Notes: generated by a model not told the origin, from the letters alone. 64,000 bases of DNA from an uncultured Bacilli bacterium (GCA_934102355.1 CAKOSO010000001.1:124001-188000), one strand, 5' to 3'. Shown: positions 8,285 through 17,471, numbered from the stretch's first letter. Numbers and translations are program-made.

Positions 8285-8458
8285 TTATTTAAATCCACAC
8301 ATTTTACCTGCTATAGTTCTCCTAAAACTACTTCCAATATTTCTTCCTACATCTAAAAGATCATCAATTGCAGATATAATTACTTTTATTAATGCAGCAG
8401 ATAAATTAATGCCTCCTTTCACCTTTTTTAATTCATTACTATTTAATTTTTTCATCAT
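8285..8458 (-). CDS. Double-glycine leader peptide, putative two-peptide bacteriocin component 1
   Basis: 57 residues. The leader MMKKLNSNELKKVKGG fits the class II/ComC consensus (LSxxELxxIxGG), with cleavage expected after GG. The 41-residue core is amphipathic and cationic, with a GRNIG (GxxxG) motif and a single Cys near the C-terminus. The start overlaps the stop of the peptide gene before it (ATGA), so the two are translated together, and GAGGTG precedes the ATG. The matching exporter/peptidase lies just upstream. Class IIb bacteriocins usually have two short peptides with GxxxG motifs. The activity is inferred; it could instead be a signalling peptide. Confidence 0.72.
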   Translation of the reverse strand: MMKKLNSNELKKVKGGINLSAALIKVIISAIDDLLDVGRNIGSSFRRTIAGKMCGFK

Positions 8459-8592
8459 CGACACCTCAAAGGTCTAGTAAAACCATCTAGTATTCCACTT
8501 CCGAAAATTATACCTGCTATAGCAGAAATTATCGTCCAAATACCTACCCCACCTCTTATACTTTTTAATTCAACTTTACTTATTTCTTTCAT
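8455..8592 (-). CDS. Double-glycine leader peptide, putative two-peptide bacteriocin component 2
   Basis: 45 residues. The leader MKEISKVELKSIRGG is a standard double-glycine leader. The 30-residue core begins VGIWTIISAIAG, is strongly hydrophobic, carries GIIFG (GxxxG) and ends in a basic RPLRCR tail with one Cys. A perfect GGAGG ribosome site sits six bases before the ATG. The first 17 bases overlap the end of the exporter gene and the stop overlaps the next peptide gene, giving a tightly coupled exporter-peptide-peptide unit. Confidence 0.75.
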   Translation of the reverse strand: MKEISKVELKSIRGGVGIWTIISAIAGIIFGSGILDGFTRPLRCR

Positions 8593-10630
8593 AAACCTCC
8601 CTTAATTCAAAAACTTTATTAAACATACAAACATTATTCTTTCTATGAGAAATTAAAATAACTGTTAAACCAGGATAGTACTTAAATATATTATTTAAAA
8701 TTATCTTCTCTTCTTTTACATCTATTTCATTAAAACTTTCATCAAATATTAAGATATCTTTTACTTTAAGAAGTGCCCTTGCAATTATCATTTTCTTCCT
8801 TTCTCCTCCCGAGAAATTATTGCAATTTTCCTCTATAAAATAATCTTCATCTATTTTCTTCTTTTCTAAAATTTCATTAATCAAACAAGTTTTAAATGCT
8901 TTATTTATTTTCTTTTTATCAGATGTTATTAATTTCATATTATTAATAATTGAATCATTACAAAGCATCTCATTTTGTGAAACATAAGTAATACTATTTC
9001 TTATATACTCTAATGGCAAATACTTTATATCTATTCCATCAATTAAAATTTTACCGCCAGTTAACTTATCATATTTTAGTAAAAGTTTTATTAATGTTGA
9101 TTTACCTATACCACTTTTTCCAGTTATAAATAAATGACAATCTCTATTAATTTTTAAATTTACTTTATCTAAAACAGACTTATTATTTATAACATATGTA
9201 ACATCAATAAAATCAATACTTTTAATTCTCGATAGTTTTGTTTCTTTAAACTCTTCTTTTTCTATATCCAATATATCTAATATCTTATTTATAGATGATT
9301 GATATATTGTAAAATACAGTACTACATCACAAATATTTGCAATATAACTAACTCCAAAATAAAATAAACTAGAAAACAAAATCATATCATAAATACTTAT
9401 TCTTTTTTTTATCACTAAATATGATGAAAATAACATAATTAAAATATAAAATATATCTATCATGTTATTTAATACAAACTTATAATTATTACTTATTTTA
9501 TAATAATCCCTTGTGCTATCAGATACTTTCTTATAAGTACTACCAACTCTTTTACATATTTTATCTTCCACATGAAGACTTTTTATAGTGTTAAATGATG
9601 TAAAAAAGTTAAATATTTTCGAGTTAAAAATAATTTTATCACTCTTAAGTTTTAAATATCTACTATTAAATATATTCTGATACTTATATGAAATAAATAT
9701 AAGTACAGCTATAAAAATAATATAAATAATACAGTAAACATACGAAAAACTAACCAGATATATAAGCAAACTTAAAATCACTAATATATCAATAATACAC
9801 ATTATTAAAAATTTTTCCGTTATAATTCTAAAATTTTCTATATCATTTATGATAGTAGATAATTCCCCAGTTGTTTTTTTATAAAAATATTTGTATGGAA
9901 GGAAAATAATATGATTAAATACTTTTTTTATCATTTTTTTATCTATCTTTATATTTAGAAATATAACTAATTTATCCTTTATAAAACCTATAACATTCTT
10001 AAATAAATAAACTAATAAATAGATAAATGATATCCTTATTAAATTTGTTAAACCATTGTCTAAAAATTTTGTTAAATTACTAAAATAATAATTTGATAAT
10101 ATCGATATTATTATAAATAAAAGTGAAAGACCTATAATAAGTAATATAATACTCTTATTATTTTTCAAAAGATCGATTATTACTTTCTTAAATCTTTTAT
10201 CTCTATCTCTTTTTAAAATATCACTTGAAAATAATATAAATATTCCTGTAGTTTCATTCTCAAATTCCTCATATGACTTTTCACAAATACCAATTGTCGG
10301 ATCCATTACAATTAGTTTTTTACTTTTTTTATTATTTCTTAAGATAACAATATAATGAAAATAGCTTTTATTTTTGATAGTATGCGCTATGACCGGATAG
10401 GTTTTATCATTTAAATCATTTATTGTTGCCTTAACTCCTTTCGCAGCAACTCCTATTACTTTACTCACCCTAATTAAATCATATGCACTAACACCATCAT
10501 CAATATTAATTAGTTCTAAAATTCTTTCCCGAGATATTTTAATACCAAATTGTAAAAATATTGTTATTAAACATGCTATCCCACAATCATATTTATCTTC
10601 TTGTAAAACAAAATTATATGACTCATTCAT
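8576..10630 (-). CDS. Peptidase-containing ABC transporter (C39 domain) for double-glycine peptides
   Basis: 684 residues from the preferred ATG at 10630, which follows GGGAG at the right distance; an ATG 15 bases earlier (10645) lacks such a site. Domains: C39 cysteine peptidase at about 1-125 (Q10, DCGIAC with Cys16, FHYIVI with His92, MDPTIG with Asp110), a six-helix membrane domain at about 155-440, and an ABC ATPase with GKSGIGKST, signature NFSGGERKK and Walker B ILIFDE. Such proteins cut the leader after GG and export the core peptide. Two GG-leader genes follow immediately. Confidence 0.93.
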   Translation of the reverse strand: MNESYNFVLQEDKYDCGIACLITIFLQFGIKISRERILELINIDDGVSAYDLIRVSKVIGVAAKGVKATINDLNDKTYPVIAHTIKNKSYFHYIVILRNNKKSKKLIVMDPTIGICEKSYEEFENETTGIFILFSSDILKRDRDKRFKKVIIDLLKNNKSIILLIIGLSLLFIIISILSNYYFSNLTKFLDNGLTNLIRISFIYLLVYLFKNVIGFIKDKLVIFLNIKIDKKMIKKVFNHIIFLPYKYFYKKTTGELSTIINDIENFRIITEKFLIMCIIDILVILSLLIYLVSFSYVYCIIYIIFIAVLIFISYKYQNIFNSRYLKLKSDKIIFNSKIFNFFTSFNTIKSLHVEDKICKRVGSTYKKVSDSTRDYYKISNNYKFVLNNMIDIFYILIMLFSSYLVIKKRISIYDMILFSSLFYFGVSYIANICDVVLYFTIYQSSINKILDILDIEKEEFKETKLSRIKSIDFIDVTYVINNKSVLDKVNLKINRDCHLFITGKSGIGKSTLIKLLLKYDKLTGGKILIDGIDIKYLPLEYIRNSITYVSQNEMLCNDSIINNMKLITSDKKKINKAFKTCLINEILEKKKIDEDYFIEENCNNFSGGERKKMIIARALLKVKDILIFDESFNEIDVKEEKIILNNIFKYYPGLTVILISHRKNNVCMFNKVFELREVYERNK

Positions 10631-10664
10631 ATTATCTCCCTTCATAATAATTATTAGAGAGAAA

Positions 10665-10700
10665 ATAAAAATAACCTACATAAGTAGATTATTATTTTTG
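10665..10700 (-). terminator. Intrinsic terminator of rluB
   Basis: The minus-strand hairpin AATAATCTAC-loop-GTAGGTTATT is followed by TTTATTTT. Its 5' arm includes the rluB stop codon. It separates rluB from the bacteriocin-type operon that starts about 35 bases further on. Confidence 0.8.
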
Positions 10701-11411
10701 ATTTGCTAAATTATAAAGTTGTTTTACCTCTTTAATTGTTAAACTTCTATATTCTTTAGAGTTCAAGCCTTGAAGATTTAAAAATGCAATCTTTTCTCTT
10801 TTTAATTTTAATACTTCATGTGAAACCGCCTCAAACATCTTCTTAACTTGATGATTTTTTCCTTCATGAATAGTTATTTCAACTATAGAAGTATTAGTCT
10901 TCTTATTAAAACTTCTAACCTTTACCTTTGAAGCAGAAGTTTTAACATTCTCAATTAAAACTCCACTTTTTAATTTTTTTTGCTCTTCTACAGTTAAAAA
11001 ACCATTTATTTTTGCAACATACACTTTATCGATATTGTTTTTTGGATGCATAAGTAAATTGGACAATTCACCATCATTAGTTAAAAGAATAAGTCCTGTT
11101 GTATCATAATCAAGTCTCCCCACTGGATATATTCTCTTATCTGTATCAATTAATGATACAACTGTTTTTCTATTTAACTCATCACTCGTTGTTGACACAT
11201 ATCCACGTGGTTTATTAAGTAAAAAATATACCTTTTCTTCTTTACCTAAGATTACTCCATCGATTTCTATCTTATCATTTTTATTAACCTTCGTACCAAG
11301 ACTATTTACTATTACACCATTAACTTTGACTCTTGAATTTATAATTAATTCTTCTGCTTTTCTCCTAGAAGTATATCCAGAATTAGCAATAACTTTTTGA
11401 AGTCTTTCCAT
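10692..11411 (-). CDS. rluB: 23S rRNA pseudouridine synthase RluB-type
   Basis: 239 residues. An N-terminal S4 RNA-binding domain (MERLQKVIANSGYTSRRKAEELI) is followed by the RsuA/RluB/E/F catalytic domain with the active-site motif PVGRLDYDTTGLILLTNDG, whose Asp is the nucleophile. RluB modifies helix 80-92 positions of 23S rRNA. In many Bacillota rluB lies beside scpAB, which is here about 4 kb away on the same strand. The gene ends in its own terminator. Confidence 0.93.
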   Translation of the reverse strand: MERLQKVIANSGYTSRRKAEELIINSRVKVNGVIVNSLGTKVNKNDKIEIDGVILGKEEKVYFLLNKPRGYVSTTSDELNRKTVVSLIDTDKRIYPVGRLDYDTTGLILLTNDGELSNLLMHPKNNIDKVYVAKINGFLTVEEQKKLKSGVLIENVKTSASKVKVRSFNKKTNTSIVEITIHEGKNHQVKKMFEAVSHEVLKLKREKIAFLNLQGLNSKEYRSLTIKEVKQLYNLANQK

Positions 11412-11425
11412 AATATCACCATTTT

Positions 11426-13420
11426 CTATTTTAGTGTTTTTAGAATTTTATTAAGAATAGAATCCTTATCAAGCTTATATTCTTTTAATAAATCATCCTT
11501 CTTACCCGATTTACCAAATATATCAATTGTAAACATATTACTTGGATTAGTAATAAATTTATACCAAGAATATGAAGAAGAATACTCTATAACATATCTC
11601 TTACAATTTTTTGGTAACACATCATATAAATATTTCTTATCTTGCATAGAGAATTTTTCAATTGAAGGCATTGAAACAACTCTAATTTTTTTACCTAATT
11701 CTTCTAATCTTTTAGCAACATACAATGCTGTTTCCACCTCAGAGCCAGTAGAAATTATACAAGCATCAAGATCTGTATTATCTTTTAAAATATATGCACC
11801 TTTTGATACAGAATTAATACTTGTATTTTCTAAAGTATTTAATTTTTCCTTACTTATAATAAGTATACTTACATGTTCTAAATCATTTATTGCAGATTTA
11901 TAAGAACCAATTATTTCATTAGCATCACAGGGTCTATAAACAACAACATTTGGTATTGATCTTAAAGAAACTAGTTGTTCAACTGGTATATGTGATGAAC
12001 CATCCTGTCCATTCATTAATGTATCATGAGTAAAAATATATATTACTGGTAATTTCATTAAAGCTGCAGAACGAATTGCAGGTTTTAAATAATCAGAAAA
12101 AGTTAAAAAACAACTTCCAAAACATCTAATACCACAAGCAGTAATTCCATTTAAAATTGCTCCCATTGCATGTTCTCTTACACCCATATGAATATTTCTA
12201 CCACAACTACTCTTAGTAAAATCTCCCATTGATTCAATGTACGTATTACAAGATGTAAAAACATCAGCTGATGCATTTAATACTAGATTTTCATCTGTTA
12301 TAATTTTTTCTAACATTTTTTTAGAAATAGCAATTCCTTTTTGTTCTTCAGTATCTTCTTTATTTAATGAAAAATCTATATTCATTTTAAAATTATTATT
12401 TTTAAGGTTTTCAAATTCAACTTTAAAATTACTTATTTTTTTATTTTTAAATTCATAAAGACTATTATATTTATCAATAATTTTATAATTTCTTTCCAAT
12501 ACTTCCTCAGTCATTTTATTATAACATTCTGAAACAACTGTAAATGGAATATCCCTTATTTCTAATTTTTCCTTCAATAAAGTTATATCATCTTCTTCAA
12601 GAGGTTTTCCATGAACTAAATTTGTATTTTCAAGTTTTGATCCTAAACCTAATATAGTTTTAACTTCAATTAAAGATGGCTTATCTTTTCTTGATTTTGC
12701 TTTGGAAATAGCAACATCAATTGCATTTAAATCATTACCATTAACCTGATGAACATCCCAGTTCATTGCTCTAAATCTTTCTAAAACCTTCTCATTTGAT
12801 GAAGTTTCTCTTGGTCCATCAAGCGTCATATTATTTGAATCATATAATACTATTAATTTACCAAGTCCTAAAAGCCCTGCCATACTACATGCTTCATATG
12901 AAACACCTTCCATTAAATCACCATCTCCACATAAACAATAAGTATAGTGATCAATTAAACTATTCTTTTTAGTATATGAATATCTCTTGTTTAAAAACTT
13001 TTCAGCCATAGCCATACCTACTGCTGATGCAATTCCTTGACCTAACGGACCAGTTGAAAAATCAACTCCTGGCGTCTTGTCTAATACAGGATGTCCTGGT
13101 GTTTTTGAATTAATGCTTCTAAAAGCTCTTAAATCATCAATAGTTAAATTAAAACCACTCATAAAAAGTGTTGAATATAAAACTGATGAACCATGTCCTG
13201 CTGACATAACAAATCTATCTCTATTTATCCATTTATCATTTTTAGGATCAAAAACTAAATGTTTAGCATACAAAGTATAAAGTATTGGAGCACAAGACAA
13301 TGCTATTCCAGGGTGACCACTTTGTGCTTCATTAATCATATCTATTGCTAAAGCTTTAATATTGTTTACAGTTTTATAATCTAAATCTGTCATTTTATTT
13401 GATAATTGTATTATTCCCAT
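11426..13420 (-). CDS. tkt: Transketolase
   Basis: 664 residues, full length. The thiamine-diphosphate domain shows SGHPGIALSCAP, GHGSSVLYS, the TPGHP loop, STGPLGQGIASAVGMAMA and GDGDLMEGVSYEA (GDGxxxEG cofactor motif). The pyrimidine domain has VREHAMGAILNG with its catalytic Glu, and the C-terminal domain is intact. It transfers two-carbon units in the non-oxidative pentose phosphate pathway. AAGGAGG lies five bases before the chosen ATG at 13420. It is 14 bases upstream of rluB and probably co-transcribed with it. Confidence 0.97.
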   Translation of the reverse strand: MGIIQLSNKMTDLDYKTVNNIKALAIDMINEAQSGHPGIALSCAPILYTLYAKHLVFDPKNDKWINRDRFVMSAGHGSSVLYSTLFMSGFNLTIDDLRAFRSINSKTPGHPVLDKTPGVDFSTGPLGQGIASAVGMAMAEKFLNKRYSYTKKNSLIDHYTYCLCGDGDLMEGVSYEACSMAGLLGLGKLIVLYDSNNMTLDGPRETSSNEKVLERFRAMNWDVHQVNGNDLNAIDVAISKAKSRKDKPSLIEVKTILGLGSKLENTNLVHGKPLEEDDITLLKEKLEIRDIPFTVVSECYNKMTEEVLERNYKIIDKYNSLYEFKNKKISNFKVEFENLKNNNFKMNIDFSLNKEDTEEQKGIAISKKMLEKIITDENLVLNASADVFTSCNTYIESMGDFTKSSCGRNIHMGVREHAMGAILNGITACGIRCFGSCFLTFSDYLKPAIRSAALMKLPVIYIFTHDTLMNGQDGSSHIPVEQLVSLRSIPNVVVYRPCDANEIIGSYKSAINDLEHVSILIISKEKLNTLENTSINSVSKGAYILKDNTDLDACIISTGSEVETALYVAKRLEELGKKIRVVSMPSIEKFSMQDKKYLYDVLPKNCKRYVIEYSSSYSWYKFITNPSNMFTIDIFGKSGKKDDLLKEYKLDKDSILNKILKTLK

Positions 13421-13458
13421 GATGTCCTCCTTGTTAAAATTTTATCATTTTTTATTAG

Positions 13459-13680
13459 TTATTGCAAATTCTTAAGTCTGTTTAATTGTTCCTCTATCTC
13501 AGACATTATTCTTTGCTTTTCATCTTCATCTTTATAATACTTATTATTTTCATACACTAAAATGTCCCCCTCTTCAACATTAAAATCAATTTCTGATAAA
13601 TCAATTTCAACCATCGAAGTTGTATCATATATTTCACAAACTGCTACATTATCAGTGACTCTATCTACAATATATTTCAT
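13459..13680 (-). CDS. DUF3006 family small protein
   Basis: 73 residues beginning KYIVDRVTDNVAVCEIYD, with a compact predicted beta fold followed by a charged C-terminal helix; the pattern matches DUF3006. These proteins are regularly encoded next to ComEC-like metallo-beta-lactamase-fold hydrolases, as here, where the start overlaps the stop of the hydrolase gene. Function is unknown; a partner or regulator of the neighbour is likely. Confidence 0.85.
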   Translation of the reverse strand: MKYIVDRVTDNVAVCEIYDTTSMVEIDLSEIDFNVEEGDILVYENNKYYKDEDEKQRIMSEIEEQLNRLKNLQ

Positions 13681-14576
13681 TTACTACCTCCATCTGTATT
13701 AGTATTCAAAAACTCTACCTTTAATTTTTCTCCATCACTAGATACTTTAATAGTGCCATCTTCATCTGTTCTATAAACTTTACTTCCTATGTTTTTCAAT
13801 CTTTCAATAACTTCATATCTTGGGTGACCATAATTATTATTTTTTCCTACCTCTATTATTGATATTTTAGGTTCTACCTCTTTTATAAAGTCTTCACTTG
13901 TTGAATATATAGAACCATGATGTCCAACTTTTAATACATCTGATTTTAAATCTTGCAACAATATTTTTTCTTCAACTTTAGTACTAGCATCTCCCATAAA
14001 TAGCATAGATATATCTTTATAAGTTAGTTTAAGAACAATAGATGTATCATTTAATTCATCATCTGAAGATACGTAGATAACTCTTATATTTACATCCCCA
14101 AAGCTTAATTCATCCCCTATTTCTGGAACATTAAACTTTATTTGTTTTCTTTCCAAAGCATCCAAAACATCTCTAAATGTCTTTGTCGTTGTTATCTTAT
14201 CTGGCATATAAAACTTTCCAATTTCAAAATTATCTATAATATTATCCATTCCACCAATATGATCTTCATGAGCATGTGTACCAACTACATAATCAAATTT
14301 TTCAATGCCAATACTTTTAAAATATGATACCAAATAATCACCATCATTATTATTTCCAGCATCTATCAACATATTTTTATCTTTATTTCTTATCAGTATT
14401 GAATCTGCTTGACCAACATCTAAAAAATATACTTCTAATTCTTCATTTATATCTTCGCTAAATTTAGAAGAACCGTCTTCTAATGCAAAACTAAAATTAT
14501 TATTGTTATATAAAAAATAACCGATACTAGCAAATAAAAACAATATTATAAATAGTATAGACTTTTTACTTTTCAT
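13677..14576 (-). CDS. ComEC/Rec2-related metallo-beta-lactamase-fold hydrolase (secreted or anchored)
   Basis: 299 residues with an N-terminal membrane helix (about 6-24), then an extracytoplasmic MBL domain starting VYFLDVGQADSILI. The metal site is intact: THAHEDH (HxHxDH), later MGDAS and KVGHHGS with a distal GHPR. This is the stand-alone version of the ComEC C-terminal domain, probably a nuclease or phosphodiesterase acting outside the membrane. There is no competence channel domain. It is paired with the DUF3006 gene by a four-base overlap. Confidence 0.88.
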   Translation of the reverse strand: MKSKKSILFIILFLFASIGYFLYNNNNFSFALEDGSSKFSEDINEELEVYFLDVGQADSILIRNKDKNMLIDAGNNNDGDYLVSYFKSIGIEKFDYVVGTHAHEDHIGGMDNIIDNFEIGKFYMPDKITTTKTFRDVLDALERKQIKFNVPEIGDELSFGDVNIRVIYVSSDDELNDTSIVLKLTYKDISMLFMGDASTKVEEKILLQDLKSDVLKVGHHGSIYSTSEDFIKEVEPKISIIEVGKNNNYGHPRYEVIERLKNIGSKVYRTDEDGTIKVSSDGEKLKVEFLNTNTDGGSK

Positions 14577-14727
14577 CTACTTCATCAACTCTATTCTTAC
14601 ACTATTAATAATAACAAAAATAATATTTTTAGTAAAGTTAGTTTACAATCAATAGTTTATAATACAACCAACCATAACATATGTATATTAGTAAAAATGT
14701 GATGATACTATAATAAGAATTAATTTA

Positions 14728-14762
14728 ATAAAAAAACAAACGACTTATAAAAGTCGTTTTTA
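14728..14762 (-). terminator. Intrinsic terminator of tRNA-Leu
   Basis: The minus-strand stem ACGACTT-TTAT-AAGTCGT is followed by TTGTTTTTTT, a few bases beyond the tRNA-Leu 3' end. Confidence 0.8.
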
Positions 14763-14769
14763 TTATTTT

Positions 14770-14856
14770 TGGTGCCTGTGGTGGGACTCGAACCCACACG
14801 ATATTGCTATCACTGGATTTTGAGTCCAGCGCGTCTACCAGTTCCGCCACACAGGC
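14770..14856 (-). tRNA. tRNA-Leu (anticodon CAA)
   Basis: The 87-base cloverleaf has the long class II variable arm. Acceptor GCCTGTG pairs with CACAGGC, discriminator A and CCA are encoded. The anticodon loop CTCAAAA in stem CTGGA/TCCAG gives CAA, reading UUG. Together with UUA-reading Leu isoacceptors this is a normal substrate of TrmL, encoded nearby. Confidence 0.97.
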
Positions 14857-14865
14857 ATAGAAAAA

Positions 14866-15426
14866 TTATATTTCCTCTTTATATTTTGAGTTATATAATT
14901 CAATTTCTTCTTGATCTTTCTCAATCTCTTCTATTTTAGGAAGTTCATCTCTTGAAGAAAGCCCAAAATAATCAAGAAACTGATCTGTTATTCCATATAA
15001 TCTTGGTCTTCCTATCTTATCGCTTCTTCCTACCTCTTTAACAAGATCTCTTGCTATAAGACTTCTTATCATTTGTCCAGAGTTAACTTTTCTTAATTCA
15101 TCAACTTCCAAACGTGTGATAGGTTCATTATACGCAATTATTGCTAAAGTTTCAAGTGCTGAAGGTGACAAAGTTCTAATATTAGATAATTCTGTTAATT
15201 TTTTATAATAATCCTTATATTCTTCCTTTGTTACTAATTTATATGAATTACCCAGTTCCTTAAGTGCTATTCCCCTATCATTATTATTATATTCATCCTG
15301 TAATTCACCTAAAAGCTTAATACACACTTCTTCATCTTCTTCTAAAATGGCTTCTATTTGAGGTAGAGTTAACCCTTCATTTCCTATTAAAAATAATAGA
15401 CCCTCTAATGCTGCTTTTTTATTCAT
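14866..15426 (-). CDS. scpB: Segregation and condensation protein ScpB
   Basis: 186 residues from the ATG at 15426, which follows GAGGTGAG and overlaps the scpA stop (ATGA); an earlier in-frame ATG (15441) lies inside scpA. Two winged-helix domains are evident, the second with TLSPSALETLAIIAYNEPITRLEVDELRKVNSGQMIRSL, the family hallmark. ScpB dimerises and binds ScpA to complete the SMC condensin. The tail is acidic (EEIEKDQEEIELYNSKYKEE region). Confidence 0.95.
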   Translation of the reverse strand: MNKKAALEGLLFLIGNEGLTLPQIEAILEEDEEVCIKLLGELQDEYNNNDRGIALKELGNSYKLVTKEEYKDYYKKLTELSNIRTLSPSALETLAIIAYNEPITRLEVDELRKVNSGQMIRSLIARDLVKEVGRSDKIGRPRLYGITDQFLDYFGLSSRDELPKIEEIEKDQEEIELYNSKYKEEI

Positions 15427-16136
15427 TGTCTCACCTCGCAATATATTTTATCAAAATTATTTTCTTGAGTTATAATTAATTCATTATTTTTAGCCATTTC
15501 TAAAATAGATAAAAATGTTACAACCACATATGGTTTAGAAAAATTATCAAACAAATCAAAAAACTCTAATCTTTCTTTTGTTTTAAATAAACTTCTTATT
15601 TCACTTATTCTATCATCAACTGAAAATTCTTTAGTAGTTATTTTAGTTAATAACGGTTCTAAACTTTGTTTTCTTTCCAAAAACTTTTGAAAAGCTTCTA
15701 AAAGATTCTCTAAAGTTACGCCATCACCTATCATTGTTTTAGAATCAGAATACTCCTTTAAACTTGATGGAGCCTTTGTAAATATATCTTTTCGCTTTTC
15801 TTCCAAATATTGAAATTTACTACTAATTTCCTTATATTGTTTAAATTCAATTAATCTATTAATTAAATCTTCTTTTGCCTCTTCATACTCTTCTTTTTCT
15901 TCATCCTTAATTGGTAAAAGTGATTTAGATTTCAAATATGCTAATTCTGATGCCATTACTAAATATTCAGAAGCAATATCTAAATTCATATCCTTCATAT
16001 CATTTATAAATTTTAAATATTGATCTGTTAACTTTACTATTTCAATATTTGTTATTTCCATTTCTGATTCTTTTATTAAATGTAAAAGTAAATCTAATGG
16101 ACCTTCAAAATCATTTATTTTAAATTTGTACTCCAT
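15423..16136 (-). CDS. scpA: Segregation and condensation protein ScpA (kleisin)
   Basis: 237 residues. The start FKINDFEGPLDLLLHLIKESEMEI is the conserved kleisin N-terminal SMC-neck-binding helix region, and ASEYLVMASELAYLKSKSLLP follows. The C-terminal winged helix (VVTFLSILEMAKNNEL) binds the SMC head. ScpA with ScpB and SMC organises and segregates the chromosome. It is the first gene of the scpA-scpB pair. Confidence 0.95.
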   Translation of the reverse strand: MEYKFKINDFEGPLDLLLHLIKESEMEITNIEIVKLTDQYLKFINDMKDMNLDIASEYLVMASELAYLKSKSLLPIKDEEKEEYEEAKEDLINRLIEFKQYKEISSKFQYLEEKRKDIFTKAPSSLKEYSDSKTMIGDGVTLENLLEAFQKFLERKQSLEPLLTKITTKEFSVDDRISEIRSLFKTKERLEFFDLFDNFSKPYVVVTFLSILEMAKNNELIITQENNFDKIYCEVRQ

Positions 16137-16183
16137 ATTCTTATCACCTAAAACAATTATATTATATCATGAAAAAACTAGAT

Positions 16184-16212
16184 TGCAAAAGAAAACTAGC
16201 AGTAACGCTAGT
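16184..16212 (-). terminator. Intrinsic terminator after the PH-domain gene
   Basis: The minus-strand hairpin ACTAGC-loop-GCTAGT is followed by TTTCTTTT and includes the stop codon of the PH-domain gene. Confidence 0.7.
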
Positions 16213-16645
16213 CTTCTTTAATATATCTTTCTTTTAATTTCATCATATTTTCTGAAATATTTGTTTCTATTTCACTTAATGATTTTTTACTCAAATTAGT
16301 TATTATCACTTTTTCTTTTACAGTATCTATTATTACTTTTCCAAACACCATATTAGCTATCACTGTTAAATCATTAAACATATCCGGTGTTATTGACCAT
16401 AAAAAGTAACCAAAGAATAATCTTTTCATACCAACAAGAATTCTTTTATTAGTTATTGCAACAACACAACTCGTAAAAATATTATACGATTCATCATTTT
16501 TCTGTCCTGCAAAAGCATAAAGAACTTCTTCTTGTGGATTTAAATGCTTATCTATTATTCTAGCATGACTTTTTACTCTCCAAGCTACTGTACCTGGATA
16601 TTTTCTTTTATATTCTGTTGCTAACGAAACAGTATCTTTACTCAT
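16208..16645 (-). CDS. Bacterial PH-domain protein
   Basis: 145 residues, soluble. After a basic N-terminal part, HLNPQEEVLYAFAGQK, then IFTSCVVAITNKRILVGMKRLFFGYFLWSI, form the beta-rich start of a bacterial PH (bPH/YvlB-like) domain, including the characteristic VxITNKRIL strand. The C-terminus is a helix with an SEIETNISENMMKLKE heptad-like pattern. Such domains often bind membranes or proteins; no specific role can be assigned. One base separates it from the upstream thioredoxin-like gene, so the two are co-transcribed. Confidence 0.72.
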   Translation of the reverse strand: MSKDTVSLATEYKRKYPGTVAWRVKSHARIIDKHLNPQEEVLYAFAGQKNDESYNIFTSCVVAITNKRILVGMKRLFFGYFLWSITPDMFNDLTVIANMVFGKVIIDTVKEKVIITNLSKKSLSEIETNISENMMKLKERYIKED

Positions 16646-16646
16646 T

Positions 16647-17366
16647 TTATTTTTCCTTTGTTTCGTCTATAAATAATTTAAGATATACATCATTTAATTT
16701 AGAAACAATTGTATCTTTATCTACATAACCACTAATCATTTCAACTCTTTGTCCATTATAGTAAATCATTGTAGTTGGTGTCCCCCATTGTTCAGTTGCA
16801 AAATATGTATCAGATTTTAATAAATTTTCATAATCCTCTTCTTCAAGTGTTGATAAATCTAAATAATACATATTAATTTTATATTCTTCATAGAACTTTG
16901 CAATTTCTTCTTTGAACATTTTACAATATCCACAGCTTTCACTTCCTACAAACATAAAATGAAGACCATCTTTTTTGATAATATCTAAATATTCACTCAT
17001 AGTAACTGTTTGTAATGAACCTTTTTCTTCTCCATCTTTTAATTTAAATGAATCAAAAGTATAAGTAGACACTAACTCATTATTTTTCCAATATTCAATT
17101 ACTTCTGATGTCTCATCCTCTAAATCTTTTGTATTTAATTCTTTCATTCTCAAATCATTAACATTAGAAAATTGTTTTAATGACTCTGCTGTTGAACTTG
17201 AAGTTCCCTTATACACTAATAATTCATCTTTTTTCATAGTATTATAATCTTCATAAGAAATTTCTTTAAAATATTTATTTGCTTGTTTACTTGATATAAC
17301 AGACACTAATACTATAAATATTACTACTAATGCAATTGTTCCTATCATACTTAATATTTTTTTCAT
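16647..17366 (-). CDS. Membrane-anchored thioredoxin-like protein with CGYC
   Basis: 239 residues: an N-terminal membrane helix (about 5-24), an extracytoplasmic linker of about 90 residues, and a thioredoxin-fold domain at about 125-235. FVGSESCGYCKMF contains the CxxC redox centre and WGTPTTMIYYNGQ the cis-Pro. An anchored extracytoplasmic thiol-disulfide role, such as disulfide formation or isomerisation, is likely but unproven. It resembles the CxxC-less protein at 4749-5255. Confidence 0.78.
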   Translation of the reverse strand: MKKILSMIGTIALVVIFIVLVSVISSKQANKYFKEISYEDYNTMKKDELLVYKGTSSSTAESLKQFSNVNDLRMKELNTKDLEDETSEVIEYWKNNELVSTYTFDSFKLKDGEEKGSLQTVTMSEYLDIIKKDGLHFMFVGSESCGYCKMFKEEIAKFYEEYKINMYYLDLSTLEEEDYENLLKSDTYFATEQWGTPTTMIYYNGQRVEMISGYVDKDTIVSKLNDVYLKLFIDETKEK

Positions 17367-17422
17367 ATTTACCTCTCCTATCTACATATATCATTTTATC
17401 ATTTAATAAAACTTAAGTAAAC

Positions 17423-17465
17423 AAAAAATAAACCAAGATAATTAATATATCTTAGTTTATTTTTG
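17423..17465 (-). terminator. Intrinsic terminator of the desulfurase-DUF1540 operon
   Basis: The long minus-strand hairpin (AATAAACTAAGATA paired with TATCTTGGTTTATT) is followed by a T run directly after the DUF1540 stop. Confidence 0.8.
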
Positions 17466-17471
17466 AATATT

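Noticed and set aside
8241..8477. 78-codon plus-strand open frame opposite the bacteriocin peptides
   Set aside because: It has no ribosome site; the opposite strand has two well-started leader-peptide genes in the same bases, so this is their shadow.
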